Assembly: GCA_905221605.1 (NCBI GenBank)
Contig: CAJNDS010002643.1
Coordinates: 56,001 to 120,000 of the forward strand
Length of the DNA: 64,000 nt
DNA from: Symbiodinium natans
Taxonomy: Eukaryota > Sar > Dinophyceae > Suessiales > Symbiodiniaceae
Direction of reading: 5' to 3'
Shown here: positions 34,401 through 45,475 of the stretch, in pieces
Layout: the number at the start of each line of letters is the position of its first letter
How positions within the stretch are numbered: the first letter of the stretch is position 1
Made by a program: the position numbers and the translations under genes
The notes under the pieces: model-generated
What the model was told of the DNA's origin: nothing
The model's input: only the letters and a program-made list of their open reading frames with translations
The model's database searches: none

Positions 34401-37400
34401 GAACCCTAAACCCTAAACCCTAAACCCTAAAAGCCCTCAAGGGGTACGTCGAAACATGGCCTCATCCCGCTGGGAGATGCTGTGGAGGCAAAGGTGCTCC
34501 CCGCCCATGTATTCGATGATCTCAGTGCCGTTTCCGAAGCTTCGGGGCTTGGGGGTTTCGGAGGGTTTAGGGTTTAGGGCTTAGGGCGGCTTAGGGCTTA
34601 GGGCTTAGGGTTTCGGGTTTAGGGTTTAGGGTTTAGGGTTAGGGTTTCGGAGCCCCCAGAATCCCTAGCTCTAAACCCTGAACCCTCAACCTAGGGTGTA
34701 GAGGGTTTAGGGTCTATGAGTGTATGGGCTGCGGGTTGGGGTTTAGGGCTGGAAAAAAACAAAACCCTGAGTCGTTTACTGCAACAACACAGAAGGCCTC
34801 GCGTTTTTGGAACCCTAAACCCTAAACCCTAAACCCTAAACCCTAAACCCTGAACCCTCTAAGGCCCGGTCCAAGGTGAGGAAGGAGTAGATGACCACAG
34901 CCTCCCAGATGTCCCTGACCTTGGATTCGACGAAAACCCCGAACCCGAAACCCTAAACCTAGGGTTTTGGGTTTAGGGTTTAGGGTTTAGGGTTTAGGGT
35001 TCAGGGTTCAGGGTTCAGGGTTTAGGGTTCAGGGTTCAATGGTCCCTTAATATGGGCCATTGAAAGGGGGCCCCGTATATGCCCGGGACCATATCAAGGG
35101 TCGGTATAACTACCCTTGAAGTTAGGGTGCATGGGTGTGTGTTTTGAGCAGTTGGGGCCGAACAGGCTGTAGAGTAACTTAGTAGCCCAGGAACCATATA
35201 ACAATACGGGTACCCTTTTTTTGGTTGGTTACATTGTAAGGGAACCTTGAACCCAAAAAAGGGAAAAGGGTTACCACTGGGCTATCAGAGTAAGAAAGAA
35301 GGCGGTGGGCTATGGTTTACGATAGTACGGGAATATAGACCCCTAAATAGTAGGCTCCCCTTTAAAGACCCCAACAAGGTACCCCTAATATCGTAAGCCC
35401 CCGTATGTTGAGCCCATAGGGCTGCCTGGCCCCTTAGCACGGCCTATGTAGACCCTATAAGCACCTGCAGACCCTAAAACCCTAAACCCTAAACCCCGAA
35501 CCCCGAAACCCGAAACCCTAAACACTAAACCCCAGACCCCCTCTGTTCCCTGGAGACTTTGGGGGGATTTTCTTGGGATCTCGCGGAGCGCTGGGTGCCC
35601 GGGTCCCGTGCGGAACGGACGAAGAAGCAGGCATTCTCAGACATGGAGAGGCAGAGCCTGGGGGCTCCGTTAGGGCTACCCTAAGGCTCCTATGTAGTAC
35701 CTTTTTGGGGTAGGATACTAGAATCCCCCTATACCTAACCCAAAAAGGAACTACCTGGGAGCCTTCAGGTAGACCTTCTAGGGCTCTTAAGGGCTCTTGA
35801 GAGCTCCTGGGGCTCTTAGGGCTCTTAAGGGCTCTTAAGGGCTCCTAGACCTCCTAGGGCTCCTGTGACTCTTAGGGCTCCTAAGGGCTCTTAAGGGCTC
35901 TTAAGGGCTCTTAAGGGCTCTTAAGGGCTCTTAAGGGCTCCTAGACCTCCTAGGGCTCTTAAGGGCTCTTAAGGGCTCCTAGACTAGGGCTCTTAAGGGC
36001 TCTTAAGGGCTCTTTGGGCTCCTGTGACTCTTAGGGCTCCTAAGGGCTCCTAAGGGCTCTTAAAGGCTCTTAAGGGCTCTTAAGGGCTCTGACGGGCTCT
36101 TAAGGGCTCCTAAGGCTCCTGGTAAGGCTCTAAGGGCAAAATAGGGCTCCTAGAAGGCTCCTAAGGGCTCCTCTCCTGGGATTTGTATGGCTCCTAGGGT
36201 TCCTGGGTTGGCCTTGAAGACCCGTTGTAAACCCTAAACCCTAAACCCTAAACCCTAAACCCTAAACCCTAAACCCTAAACCCTAATGAAGGATCCCAAG
36301 GGCCAACCTCGGTTCGTTAGGTTCCTCGCATTGAGGGTTTTCTGGGCTGCCGTGGCTGCGAATTCAGTCGTCTAAGGTGTGAGAAGGGTGGCAAGACATG
36401 TTTTCGCAGGTGGCCCGAGGCGTGGCGCTGGACCCCAAACGCTAACCCCTAAACCCTAAACCCTAAACTCTAAACTCTAAACTCTCTAAACCTTAAACTC
36501 GCCCCCGAATGCTCAAGCCTCAACGCAACCTTGCCATGACTAAGTTCCCAACGACGCGCTGAACGCGTAGATCGGCCCGACAAGAATGATCCGGAGCCTG
36601 GGTCCCCCTAAACCCTAAACCCTAAACCCTAAACCCTAAACCCTAAACCCTAAACCTAGGGTTTAGGGCTTGGGCCTCGAAATCACTGATCTGCTTCCCG
36701 ACTTAGGGTTGCCAGGCTTGCAGCGTATATTATAACAGGACATGGTTCCCTTATAGTAGGGTCCCTTTGTTGGGGGTGGGAGGGTTTAGGGTTTAGGGTT
36801 TGGGGTTTAGGGTTCAGGGTTTAGGGTTTAGGGTGAGCCTATTTCTACACTGGCCCTTATACTTCAGCTAACCCCCAAAAAACACGCCAGAAACATGAAG
36901 AGCTGCCGATGTGTGTTCCTTTGCTGACCATGTGCCGTTCACGGAAACACGAGCCCTACCATGCAATCTGCCATTGACTGCCATGAACCGCCATCAGGTT
37001 TACGGTTTGGGGCTTTGAGTTCAGGGTTAGGGTTTAGGGGACGGTGGGCACGGAAGACTCTTATAACGGGCTCAAAGACTTGAACCCTCCGATCGATCGT
37101 GTTTTCTTCTGGACCCAAGCGAAGGCACCAAGAAAATAACACCACCATCCCGAAGATGCTTCTGGGGTTGCAGTAGGCGACCAGAGGGAAGACCATGGGT
37201 TTAGGGTGTGGGGTTTAGGGTTTAATTAGGGTTTAGGGTTTAGGGTTTAGGGTTTAGGGTTTAGGGTTTAGGGTTTAGGGTTTAGGGTTTAGGGTAAGCA
37301 ACACTGCAATCAAGCTCCAATGCAGCGAGCAGCGAAACCTGTTTACACGTCAGTTTGACCGGCAACAGAACTGCAGCATTCAAACCCTAAACAGAAACCG

Positions 37401-37971
37401 AAACTCCAACTTAGCCCCCAAACCCTACACTGACAACCTTAAGCCACAATCCAACATCCGTTAAAAAATAGAAACCTTCTAGATACCCTCAACAGCTCAA
37501 CCCTAAACCCTGAACCCGGTTTGCCCCCGCTGAAGTTTTCTGAATCCAGCACCCTGTTGCGGATGGTCATGAGACGAAGAAAAGACGAGACCAATGAGCG
37601 TTAGGGTTTAGGGGTTGAGGGTTTCCGTTCAAGGTTAGGTAACCCAGAGATTCCCTTCTAAAAACACTAAAGATTTTTTTTAACAGGGGAATTGGGGAAT
37701 TTGAGTCAGAACCTTGATGGGGGAGTATGAGGTTTTGGGTCATCCTTCACCTAGCTCAACTGGGCTCTTGTTTCATTACTTCTTTACAACCCTATATTCG
37801 GGTACTTCAGCAAAGTCACTTAACTAGACCTAGAGCCCGTCCTCCCCCCCAAGCCCTGGACAGTGCTAGGGCCCCCCGGCACGTGCGGCTGCAAGTCCGG
37901 CCGCGTGAAGTTCAGCAGGTGCTTGTAGGCGTTACAGCAAGTGCCGAGGCCTCGACGGTAGATTCGACACC
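24240..37971 (-). CDS. TMEM184/LAZ1-like membrane protein (DUF300, organic solute transporter alpha family), multi-exon
   Basis: Multi-pass membrane protein; family members are linked to solute transport and vacuolar or endosomal membranes. Mapped exons: 37950 (or 37971)-37890, 36597-about 36551, 35657-35606, 34914-34872, 34520-34467, 33611-about 33578, 32088-32031, 31243-31129, 30208-30146, 29167-29132, 28047-28020, 26984-about 26931. Joins give KHLLNFTRPDLQLRIILVG then PIYAF, SARDIWEAVVIYSFLTL, IIEYMGGE, KMGALQFVAVKPVVAVVSI, NWYYQWTLFFIYNISYSVAL then YALYLIYW, and RPLLKFVSVKMIVFLTFWQA. These match the family order HL..Y..P..QR.IVRI..VPIYA / RD.YEA.VIYSFL / EY.GGE / K.G.LQ..VVKPV / YNIS.S.ALYAL..FY / LKF..VK.VVF.FWQ. 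A later exon near 24,310-24,250 gives PDLQDFILSLEMIVPW, the family's LQ.F.IC.EM stretch. The region between 26.9 and 24.3 kb holds one or two unresolved exons (about 25.7 and 25.0 kb). The N-terminal helix and the 3' end are not resolved. Donors include GC, GA and GT. Confidence 0.85.
24697..24785. mobile_element. Family K element, uninterrupted copy
   Basis: GGGGGTTTCCGAAAACAGGG at the left and GGATTCTATTCTATTTGGG inside. Relatives are at 58,207-58,377 (inverted) and, more divergent, 31,722-31,815. Confidence 0.65.
25719..26096. mobile_element. Probable family B element with large telomeric interior
   Basis: The left end TACTTGGAGGTT passes directly into the TTTAGGG array 25,729-25,850. The right end CCATGAACGTCCAAGTA lies at 26,080-26,096. 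The interior near 25,877 (TACTTATAACCCCAAGTATA) looks like family B sequence. Confidence 0.55.
25729..25850 (+). repeat. TTTAGGG array fused to a family B element end
   Basis: About 17 units. The array starts directly inside a family B terminus (TACTTGGAGGTT at 25,719-25,730), at the junction GGAGGTT|TAGGG. Confidence 0.93.
26397..26491 (-). repeat. CCCTAAA array, about 13 units
   Basis: Perfect CCCTAAA repeats, in the region between TMEM184-like exons. Confidence 0.95.
26999..27142. mobile_element. Family D element
   Basis: Ends TTTGCTTAAGAACCCC and GGGGGTTCTTCAGCAAA; the interior has a T-rich stretch and a C run. It begins 15 bases upstream (coding sense) of the acceptor of the TMEM184-like exon at 26,984. 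Confidence 0.85.
27341..27436. mobile_element. Family C element
   Basis: The left end is TTGGTAGCCCTGTAACCATA. Interior landmarks GGGCACCCTTTTTGGGGTTG and GAACCCCAAAAAAG, with GGGTACCACTGGG at the right, are shared with six other copies. Lies in the TMEM184-like intron between exons 28,047-28,020 and 26,984. Confidence 0.85.
27724..27909. repeat. C-rich tract with spaced A, second copy
   Basis: About 186 bp of C runs of 7-20 separated by single A, the same pattern as 7,065-7,201 but in a different context. Confidence 0.95.
28072..28350 (+). repeat. Longest TTTAGGG array, about 39 units
   Basis: Almost perfect TTTAGGG array with one short unit and one TTCAGGG. It begins about 25 bases upstream (coding sense) of the acceptor of the TMEM184-like exon at 28,047-28,020, so the transcript carries CCCUAAA repeats leading into that 3' splice site. 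A CCCTAAA array at 27,934-27,980 lies on the other side of the same exon. Confidence 0.95.
30801..30915. mobile_element. Family C element
   Basis: Ends CTTGGTCGCCCAGTGACCAT and CCTGGGCTACCAAG. Lies within the intron between TMEM184-like exons 31,243-31,129 and 30,208-30,146. Confidence 0.88.
35181..35287. mobile_element. Family C element
   Basis: Ends AGTAGCCCAGGAACCATA and CCACTGGGCTATCA, with the family interior. Lies in the intron between TMEM184-like exons 35,657-35,606 and 34,914-34,872. Confidence 0.88.
35684..35764. mobile_element. Hairpin element with AGGCTCC ends
   Basis: AGGCTCCTATGTAGTACCTT pairs with AAGGAACTACCTGGGAGCCT, followed inward by TTTGGGGTAGG and CCTAACCCAAA. Sits in the TMEM184-like intron just upstream of exon 35,657-35,606. 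Confidence 0.8.
35790..36190 (+). repeat. Decamer array AAGGGCTCTT
   Basis: About forty copies of AAGGGCTCTT with CTCCTAGACCTCCTAGGGCT variants, inside the TMEM184-like intron between exons 36,597 and 35,657. Confidence 0.92.
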
Positions 37972-38049
37972 CTGAAGCCAAAACACGAGCCTGAACCTCC
38001 AAGCGCCTCTCAAAGCCCCAACCCTAAAGCCTCAATAATCGTAAACCCT

Positions 38050-38290
38050 AAACCCTCATGTTTTCTACATGTGCACATGTGCATACACACTTGCACATGT
38101 AAATGAACGCATCTATGTGCATGTGTGTAAATATGTGTATATATATATATGTGCAAAACACATATGAGACACCTAAACCCTATTGAAACCTATATATATA
38201 TATGCATATACATACATACATGCATACATACATACACGTGTTTGTATGTACGCAATTTTTCTATATATATGCATGCACCGATACACGTGA
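38050..38290 (+). repeat. CATA/TA-rich tract
   Basis: CATACATACATGCATACATA and TATATATA units; small frames here are artefacts. Confidence 0.88.
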
Positions 38291-38407
38291 CCATAGATAC
38301 TCAAAGAAATCGCATGTCTTGCAATAGACCCCATGGCACCCGGCCTACCACCACGAAGCCAAGCCATGCCACCAGCACCGGCCACGCCCTGGAGACAAGG
38401 AATCCGT

Positions 38408-38566
38408 AGGTTTAGGGTTTAGGGTTTAGGGTTTAGGGTTTAGGGTTGAGGGTTTAGGGTTTAGGGTTTAGGGTTTAGGGTTTAGGGTTTAGGGTTTAGG
38501 GTTTAGGGTTTAGGGTTTAGGGTTTAGGGTTTAGGGTTTAGGGTTTAGGGTTTAGGGTTTAGGGCT
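38408..38566 (+). repeat. TTTAGGG array, about 22 units
   Basis: One TTGAGGG interruption. It lies in repeat-rich DNA upstream of the mapped 5' part of the TMEM184-like gene. Confidence 0.95.
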
Positions 38567-39099
38567 TGATTAGGGCTTAGGGCTTAAGGTGCAAGTTTAG
38601 GAATCTAGCTTGAGATTGGAGAGACCTTTCAGCCCAGCCCCTCCATGAGACTAGCGGACACTCATCCCTAGCACGGAACTTGGCCGGGGACGAGGCCCCC
38701 TTCCGCCCCAACCCTTGGCCGATACCTAAGGCTTCTACGCTTAGGCTTTTAGGGGTTTAGGGGTTTAGGGGTTTAGGGGTTTAGGGGTTTAGGGGTTTAG
38801 GGGTTTAGGGGGTTAGGGGTTTAGGGTTTAAGGTTCAGGGTTTAGGGTTTAGGGGTTTAGGGTTTAGGGAGCCTTAAGGCTTGAAACCCTGAACCCAAGT
38901 GCAGCCCCATCTCCCTGCCCGAAGCTGTCACCAAAAGAAATCATCCCGGAACTTTAGAATCCCGAACTGGCCTCCTCCTCAACCCTGAACCCTGAACACC
39001 GTAAAAAGAACCCTAAACCCTAAACCCTAAACCCTAAACCCTAAACCCTAAACCCTAAACCCTAAACCCTAAACCCTAAACCCTAAACACCCCAGACCG

Positions 39100-42000
39100 T
39101 AAACCCTGAACCCCAAGCCCGGCGCCCGGAAATGAAGCAGCCATCCAGGCCCGAATGACAGGCCTCCTGCGTCAGGTCTCAGGGTCTAGGGTTTCGGGTT
39201 TTCGAGCTTGAGGGTTTTAGGATTCTAGGGTTTGCGCTTGTGGGGGTGCAAGAATTGAAGCTTCGGGCGCTGGCTTAGGGTTTGGGGTTTAGGACACATG
39301 AAGCCCCAAACACTAAAACCACACACCCTATAGGATTTACGGCTTAAGGAACCCTAATCGCTAATTCCTAAGCCCTTGAAGTTTACGTTTCCCCGAGGAC
39401 GAAATGAAGGGATGCAGTGGGTTGCAGAACGATGTCGTGTTCGCCGTGTGTGTGAGAGTGGGTTGAAGGCTTAGTTCATCCCCACCCCGGACTCTTACTG
39501 TTGAAAAACCGCCCTAAACCCTAAACCCTAAACCCTAAACCCTAAACCCTAAACCCTAAACCCTAAACCCTGAACCCTGAACCCTGAACCCTAAACCCTA
39601 AACCCTAAACCCTAAACCCTAAACCCTAACCCTAAACCCTAACCCCTGAACCGCCCTAAACCCGAAACCCTAACCCTAAACCCTAACCCCTGAACCGCCC
39701 TAAACCCGAAACCCTAAACCCACGCAGCCGGGGTAAGGCATCCCAAGCATCCCTAAGCATCCCGAAAGCATCCCTAAAGCCTTAGGGTGTGGGGTTTAGG
39801 GTTTTGAGTTTAGGGTTTAGGGTTTAATTAGGGTTTAGGGTTTAGGGTTTAGGGTTTAGGGCTTCTGAACCGTAAGCCCCTGAACCTTACCTGCCCACAC
39901 GCCTGGCTGTCCATCCCCTGCGGCCGTGGCCGCGAGGGCCATGAAGCGCTTCAGTGCTTCAGCTTGAGGTATGGTTTATGGTTTAGGGTTTAGGGTTTAG
40001 GGTTTAGAGGGTTTAGGGTGTAGGGTGTAGGGTGTTGGGTGTTGGCTTTTAGGAGGCTCTGGGTTTCAGAGCTGCAGGTTGCGAAGGCGTGCGGTGTAGG
40101 CTTGGAGGTCGGAAAGTCGGGGCTTCCTCGCAAAGGCGGGGCTGTTGTTGTTTGGGGCTTCGTGCCCAGGCGCGCACGGCCAGATGTCTGTGAGGTTGCA
40201 GAAGTCCCGCTGAGGCCAGGGGAGGGGTGGTGCTGAGTAGTTTCAGCTGCCGAATCTGGGGTAGTCGGTTTCCGTAGTGTTTGTAACTCACGCGCAGCTT
40301 TGGCAGTGTTTGGTTTGCATGTGTTGGGCCGCAACGAAGCTGCAGGGGCCATGCCCGTTGACGTTCACAAGCCAAGCCTACCTTGCGGTCGCTTGTAGGG
40401 TCCTTGTAGACGGCGGCACCCTTATCGTAAGGACCCCAAAAGGGACCCTAATTTAGAGAACTACCCACATAACAATCCTAAAAGGGCCTAGGATGAGCCA
40501 CGACGCCCGATAACCAAAACGACTCGAAAAGCTGCCTTCAGCTGGGCTCGTCGGATCAGCTCTGCATCAGTACTTGCAAGCTAGGAAAGCCAAGGTCAGT
40601 GAACATTCACCTGGAATTGCAAGCACCTTAGAAACTGTTAACCCTAAACCCTAACACCCGCCGAGCCGGAAAGAGGTTGCTATGTCTTTCAACCATTACC
40701 TTGTCTAGGGATCTAGGGGCATGGCTTTGTTCGGCTTTCGCCAAACCCAGAACGCATGGTGAACTTGCTCTCTCGTCATACGGTGCTCTACTTCCTAGCC
40801 TCGGCAGGGAATTGAGAACTCAGGGACCCTATATCATCCCTCAAAGGGCTGCACAGGGATGTCTGAGGCACCTACTTCTCTAATTCCATACTAAGTACTA
40901 GTAAGCCAAGCTGACCATGGAGCAAGGTAAAGCCCTGAACAGACACTCTTGAAACTCTTAGCCCCAAGCACCTGAAGTGTTAAATGAACACCAACGAACC
41001 CCGCAACCCCTATACAAGTCTTCCAACCATCGCCAAACTCAACGTCCAGCCAGGGATCAATCGGGGAAAGTAAGCCGCATTTTCACAACGGGTACTGTAG
41101 TAGATTTAGGGCCCATGTATATACTATATACGTACATGGAACCTTAGGGCTGTGGTTTGAGGTTCGAGGGTTTGGGGTTCAAGGTTTAAGCAGAGAGCCT
41201 CTCGCGGAAGACCTTGGTGATCCGATTCGAGGCCACCTGGGCTGACAAACGCAAGGTTGTCCAGGAAATGAAAAGAAACCGGGCGGCACTTTTTTCTTGA
41301 TTGCATGAATCATGAAGAAAGGGTTCGACAAATAAAGAGTAAACCGTAAAACCCTAAACCGCTAATTTTTTCCGTGTTCCTTTCCCCTTCCGATGGCTGA
41401 CTTGCGCTCAAGGGGGGCTCTTCGGCATGCTCAAGCCGAAACGCGGAAAATCTTGAGTTCGCTCAAGCTCGGTTGCCCCGGCAGCTAGCTCAAGCTTCTG
41501 AGGACGAAGCTCAGCATGCCAGCTGGGGCATCGGAAGCCCCTCAAGGCATTTGAAGTTGGACCGAGTGCTGCACCTGGCCAAAAGAGACACGACCTACAT
41601 CGGAAGCACACTTGCTCGTCCCACTCTTGCTTCTTGCCAGTCTCTGTCAACGGGACGGCAGCACTTCCTGGAGGCATGCCCGGTGGATGGCCCGTGACCA
41701 CATAGAAGGAACCAGGCCACTCAACAGGGGCGGCTTCAGAACGAATCTCGAACTCTAACATGACGACTTTTGGACAGTCAGGGCCCGGTTGCTCGGAGAC
41801 CCCCCGAGCACTCTCCCACAGTTCTTCCCGTCCGGCCGAACTCAGGAGAACACTTCAGCACAAGCGCATGAATGCCATCAGCAAGCATCCTAAGCCACCA
41901 AAAAGGGGGAAAAAACAAAACGTACTACTGGGCGTCGGTTGCTTGTCCTGGCAGCTAGGGTTGTCATAGGATTTAAGGTTTAGGGGTGGGAAAAACAGAT

Positions 42001-45000
42001 TTTGGAGCCTGTAGTCAATGTGTTGATACGTGGGCAGTCAGCACGCAAAACTTGAAACCTTAACCCTAGATCGTCCCTGCACAACCCATGGTTCATTGTA
42101 ACATTGTAGGTCGTGGGCTTTCGGCTTCATTTTGCATACCATCTCAATATGTGATGACCTTGGTATAGTATGATGTCTCACATTGTTGAACTATGAATTA
42201 CAACATCCGTTCATTAAATCAGTATATCGCTATATCATTGCATTGTATTTTTCTTACAGTGTTCTGATGTAATTAGTATGTTCATATATGTATATATATA
42301 TATATTAAATAGGGGATTACTACATTATTATGGCATTAAGTTCGTATTTTGATACTACTATTGAATGTATCGCCTATATTCATAATTTGTAAAAGACGTT
42401 TGTCTGCATGATGTTCTGGCATTCTTACAGGTTGTGATGATGACAAAGCTATGTTTCTACTGTTGTATTCGTAAATCACTACACTATGATGTTCCCATCT
42501 TACAATCTTAAACCCTAAACCCTAAACCCTACTATTCTGCATGATACAGACTTGGGGATGAGAGTTTGGGGCGGATCCCCCGGGTTCAGAAAGTTTTCGG
42601 GTTTAGGTCCTAGTTGGTTTCAAAGTGTCCTGGGCTTAGGGTTTAGGGTTTAGGGTTTAGGGTTTAGGGTTTAGGGTTTAGGGTTTAGGGTTTAGGGTTT
42701 AGGGTTTAGGGGTTTAGGGGTTTAGGGGTTTAGGGGTTTAGGGGTTTAGGGTTTAGGGTTTAGGGCTTAGGGTGACACACGGCGGACCCTGCCCCTCCAA
42801 ACTAAGCTCACATCACCTCTTGACGTGATGTGCCCAAGCCCTGAACCGCAGTACAAGAGCCCAGAACTTACAACAAGAACCCGAAACTTCCCAAACCGGA
42901 AGAGTAGAAGCCAAGCCCCCCCCCCCCCCCCAAATGAAAATACCAAGAAACCCCTAAATCCTTAAGCCCTAAATTTTAAAGCCCAACAAACTCAACACAC
43001 CGACCTCCGGAGACAGATTCGCACCACCATTTCACAGCCAAAGGCCGCCAGTAACTTCAACATCACAACAGGCGCATTCAACAAACCCTAAACCCTAAAC
43101 CCTAAACCCGAAACCCGAAACCCGAAACCCTAAACCCTAAACCCTAAACCCTAAGCCCTAAGCCCTAAACCCTGAACCCTTTCTAGAGGCCTCTAGCAAG
43201 CGCAGGGGCTTCACATCCGGCTCCTCCTTCTGCTCCTGGTTTAGGGTTTAGGGTTAGGGGTTTAGGGTTTAGGGTTTAGGGTTTAGGGTTTAGGGTTTAG
43301 GGTTTAGGGTTTAGGGTTTAGGTTTAGGGTTTAGGGTGTGGGGTTTGGGGTTTGGGGTTTGGGGTTTGGGGTTTAGGGATTGGGGTGGGTGTTTAGGGTT
43401 TAGGAGTTAGGGTTTAGGGTTTGGGTATCAGGGCCTAGGGCTTACGGTTGAGGGACTTGCCAGCTTTTGCAGTCGGGGTCTCTAAACCCCAAACCGTAAC
43501 CCCTGAAAGCCGGTGGTTTTCTAAATTAGGGTTTAGGGTTTAGGGGTCCTTGTTCAAGGGCACCGTGTATATGGGTTTAGGGTTTAGGGTTTAGGGTTTA
43601 GGGCTTAGAGGAGACCCACAAAGAGGTCCAAAAAGGCACAAAGGGACCCACATTAGAGAACTACCCAAGTCGAGCGGCGGGGATGAAACCTTTGGGGGGG
43701 AGGGCGTTCGGGCTCCAGGCTTTCTTGTTGTTATTTACTCTTAGGCTTTAAGGCTTAGGGCTTATGGTTATGCATTGTTTCTGCTATTTTTCGATTAGCG
43801 AATGTCTTCTGTGTATGGGGGGGGGCTAAAGGGTTTAGGGCTTGATCGAATCTTGCATTGTTGTTAATTACAAGTTTCTGTGGACATCAGCTTGGCAATA
43901 AGAAGTAGCGGTATTAATCGTAAACAGCTTTTGTTACTTACTTCTCCAATAACCAAGGAAAAGGGTTGAGCTTTCTGATTATTTCTAGATAAGGAAACCC
44001 AAAAGACTTCAAAGTGCAACTGTTGGCTAAGCAAGCTTACGATTGGTACCTTTTGGGTTGACAATGGAATTTGCTTAAAGAACATCCACGGGTGAGAACA
44101 TGGTTCGTGATGACCACCTGGCCTGCAACACGATGTTGCGGGCCTTCAACTTGGCTTGCTTTGCGGCCCATTCGGTCATTCGGCCGCGAGGCGCTTGGAG
44201 CGTTCCTCAATACCACCAGAATTTTCTCCTGGCTTTCCGTTGAAGTCCGGGCGGCTCGATCTGCTTTGGGAGGCTTCATGCCAGTCGCATCTCAGATACC
44301 GCGCCCCAAAACCATACACCCTGAGGTTCAACCTGCCAAATGCCCCTAAAAACCCTACACCCAAAACCCCAAACCCTTAAAAAAACCCAAACCCCAAACC
44401 CTAAAAAAAAACCCAAAACCCAAAAACCCCAAACCCTAAAAAAAAAAACCTAAAGCCTGCAGGCGGTACTTAAGGATGCCCCAGTTTCTGCTCATACTGG
44501 GTTATACCTACGAATTAAGGGGTAGCTAGCTACTAAACTGTAGGTAAATAGGAGTCCCAGGTATAAGGCCTAACTTAAGGGGTAGCTACTACTAAACTGT
44601 AGGTAAATAGGAGTCCCAGGTATAAGGCCTAACCATCTTTAGAACCTCAGATCAGATAGCATTGGGGTTTAGGGTTGAGGGTTTGAGTTTGAGGGGCCCG
44701 GAAACGCTTGTTTTTGGGTAGGTCCCATACTACTGAATAAGGCTGATCGGGGGCATAGGCTCCGATGTCTGGGGTTTTGTGATAAACCTACCTGAACCCC
44801 ATACCCTAGTCCACCCCTCAACCCTCAACCCTAACACTCAACCCAAAATAAAACCCTCAACCGCAAACCCTCAACCCCAAACCCCAAACTCCGAACCCTA
44901 AAGCCCAAACCGCAGCATCCATTGCGACTCTTCGCCCTATGAGCCTACAGAGGTCTCGGGTTTAGGTCTCAGGAAACCCCTAAGCCAAAAAAAGCCGAAT

Positions 45001-45441
45001 CTCAAACCTGCACCTTTCACCCCAAGGGTTTAGGGTTTAGGGCCTACTTGGAGGTTCATGGTACTTATTAACTACTGTTATCATTGGTTAGTAGGTACCA
45101 TGAACCTCCAAGTAGGCTTAGGGTTTAGGGTTTAGGGTTTAGGGTTTAGGGTTTAGGGTTTAGGGTTTAGGGTTTAGGGTTTAGGGTTTAGGGTTTAGGG
45201 TTTCGGACTTAGGGTTCAGGGTTTAGGGAGTGCGCCTCAAACACCCAGCAGAATTTCCGCCTGGAGGGGGTCGGCTTCGACAACCCGTGTCCAGGGTTTA
45301 GGGTTTAGGGTTTAGGGTTTAGGGTTTAGGGTTTAGGGTTTAGGGGTTTAGGGGTTTAGGGGTTTAGGGGTTTAGGGGTTTAGGGGTTTAGGGTTTAAGG
45401 TTTAGGGTATGTGGGAATGTTCCTAGTTTGAGATACGACCC

Positions 45442-45475
<34 letters not shown>

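Noticed and set aside
36290-36430. Exon reading GHLRKHVLPPFSHLRRL as part of the TMEM184-like gene
   Set aside because: It recalls the HL..Y..P motif, but that motif is already supplied by the exon at 37,950-37,890, and this piece would fall in the wrong order.
39990-40375. Minus frames of 120 and 108 codons
   Set aside because: Two overlapping frames are equally open, composition is Thr/Pro-rich, one ends in telomeric repeat; exon status cannot be supported.
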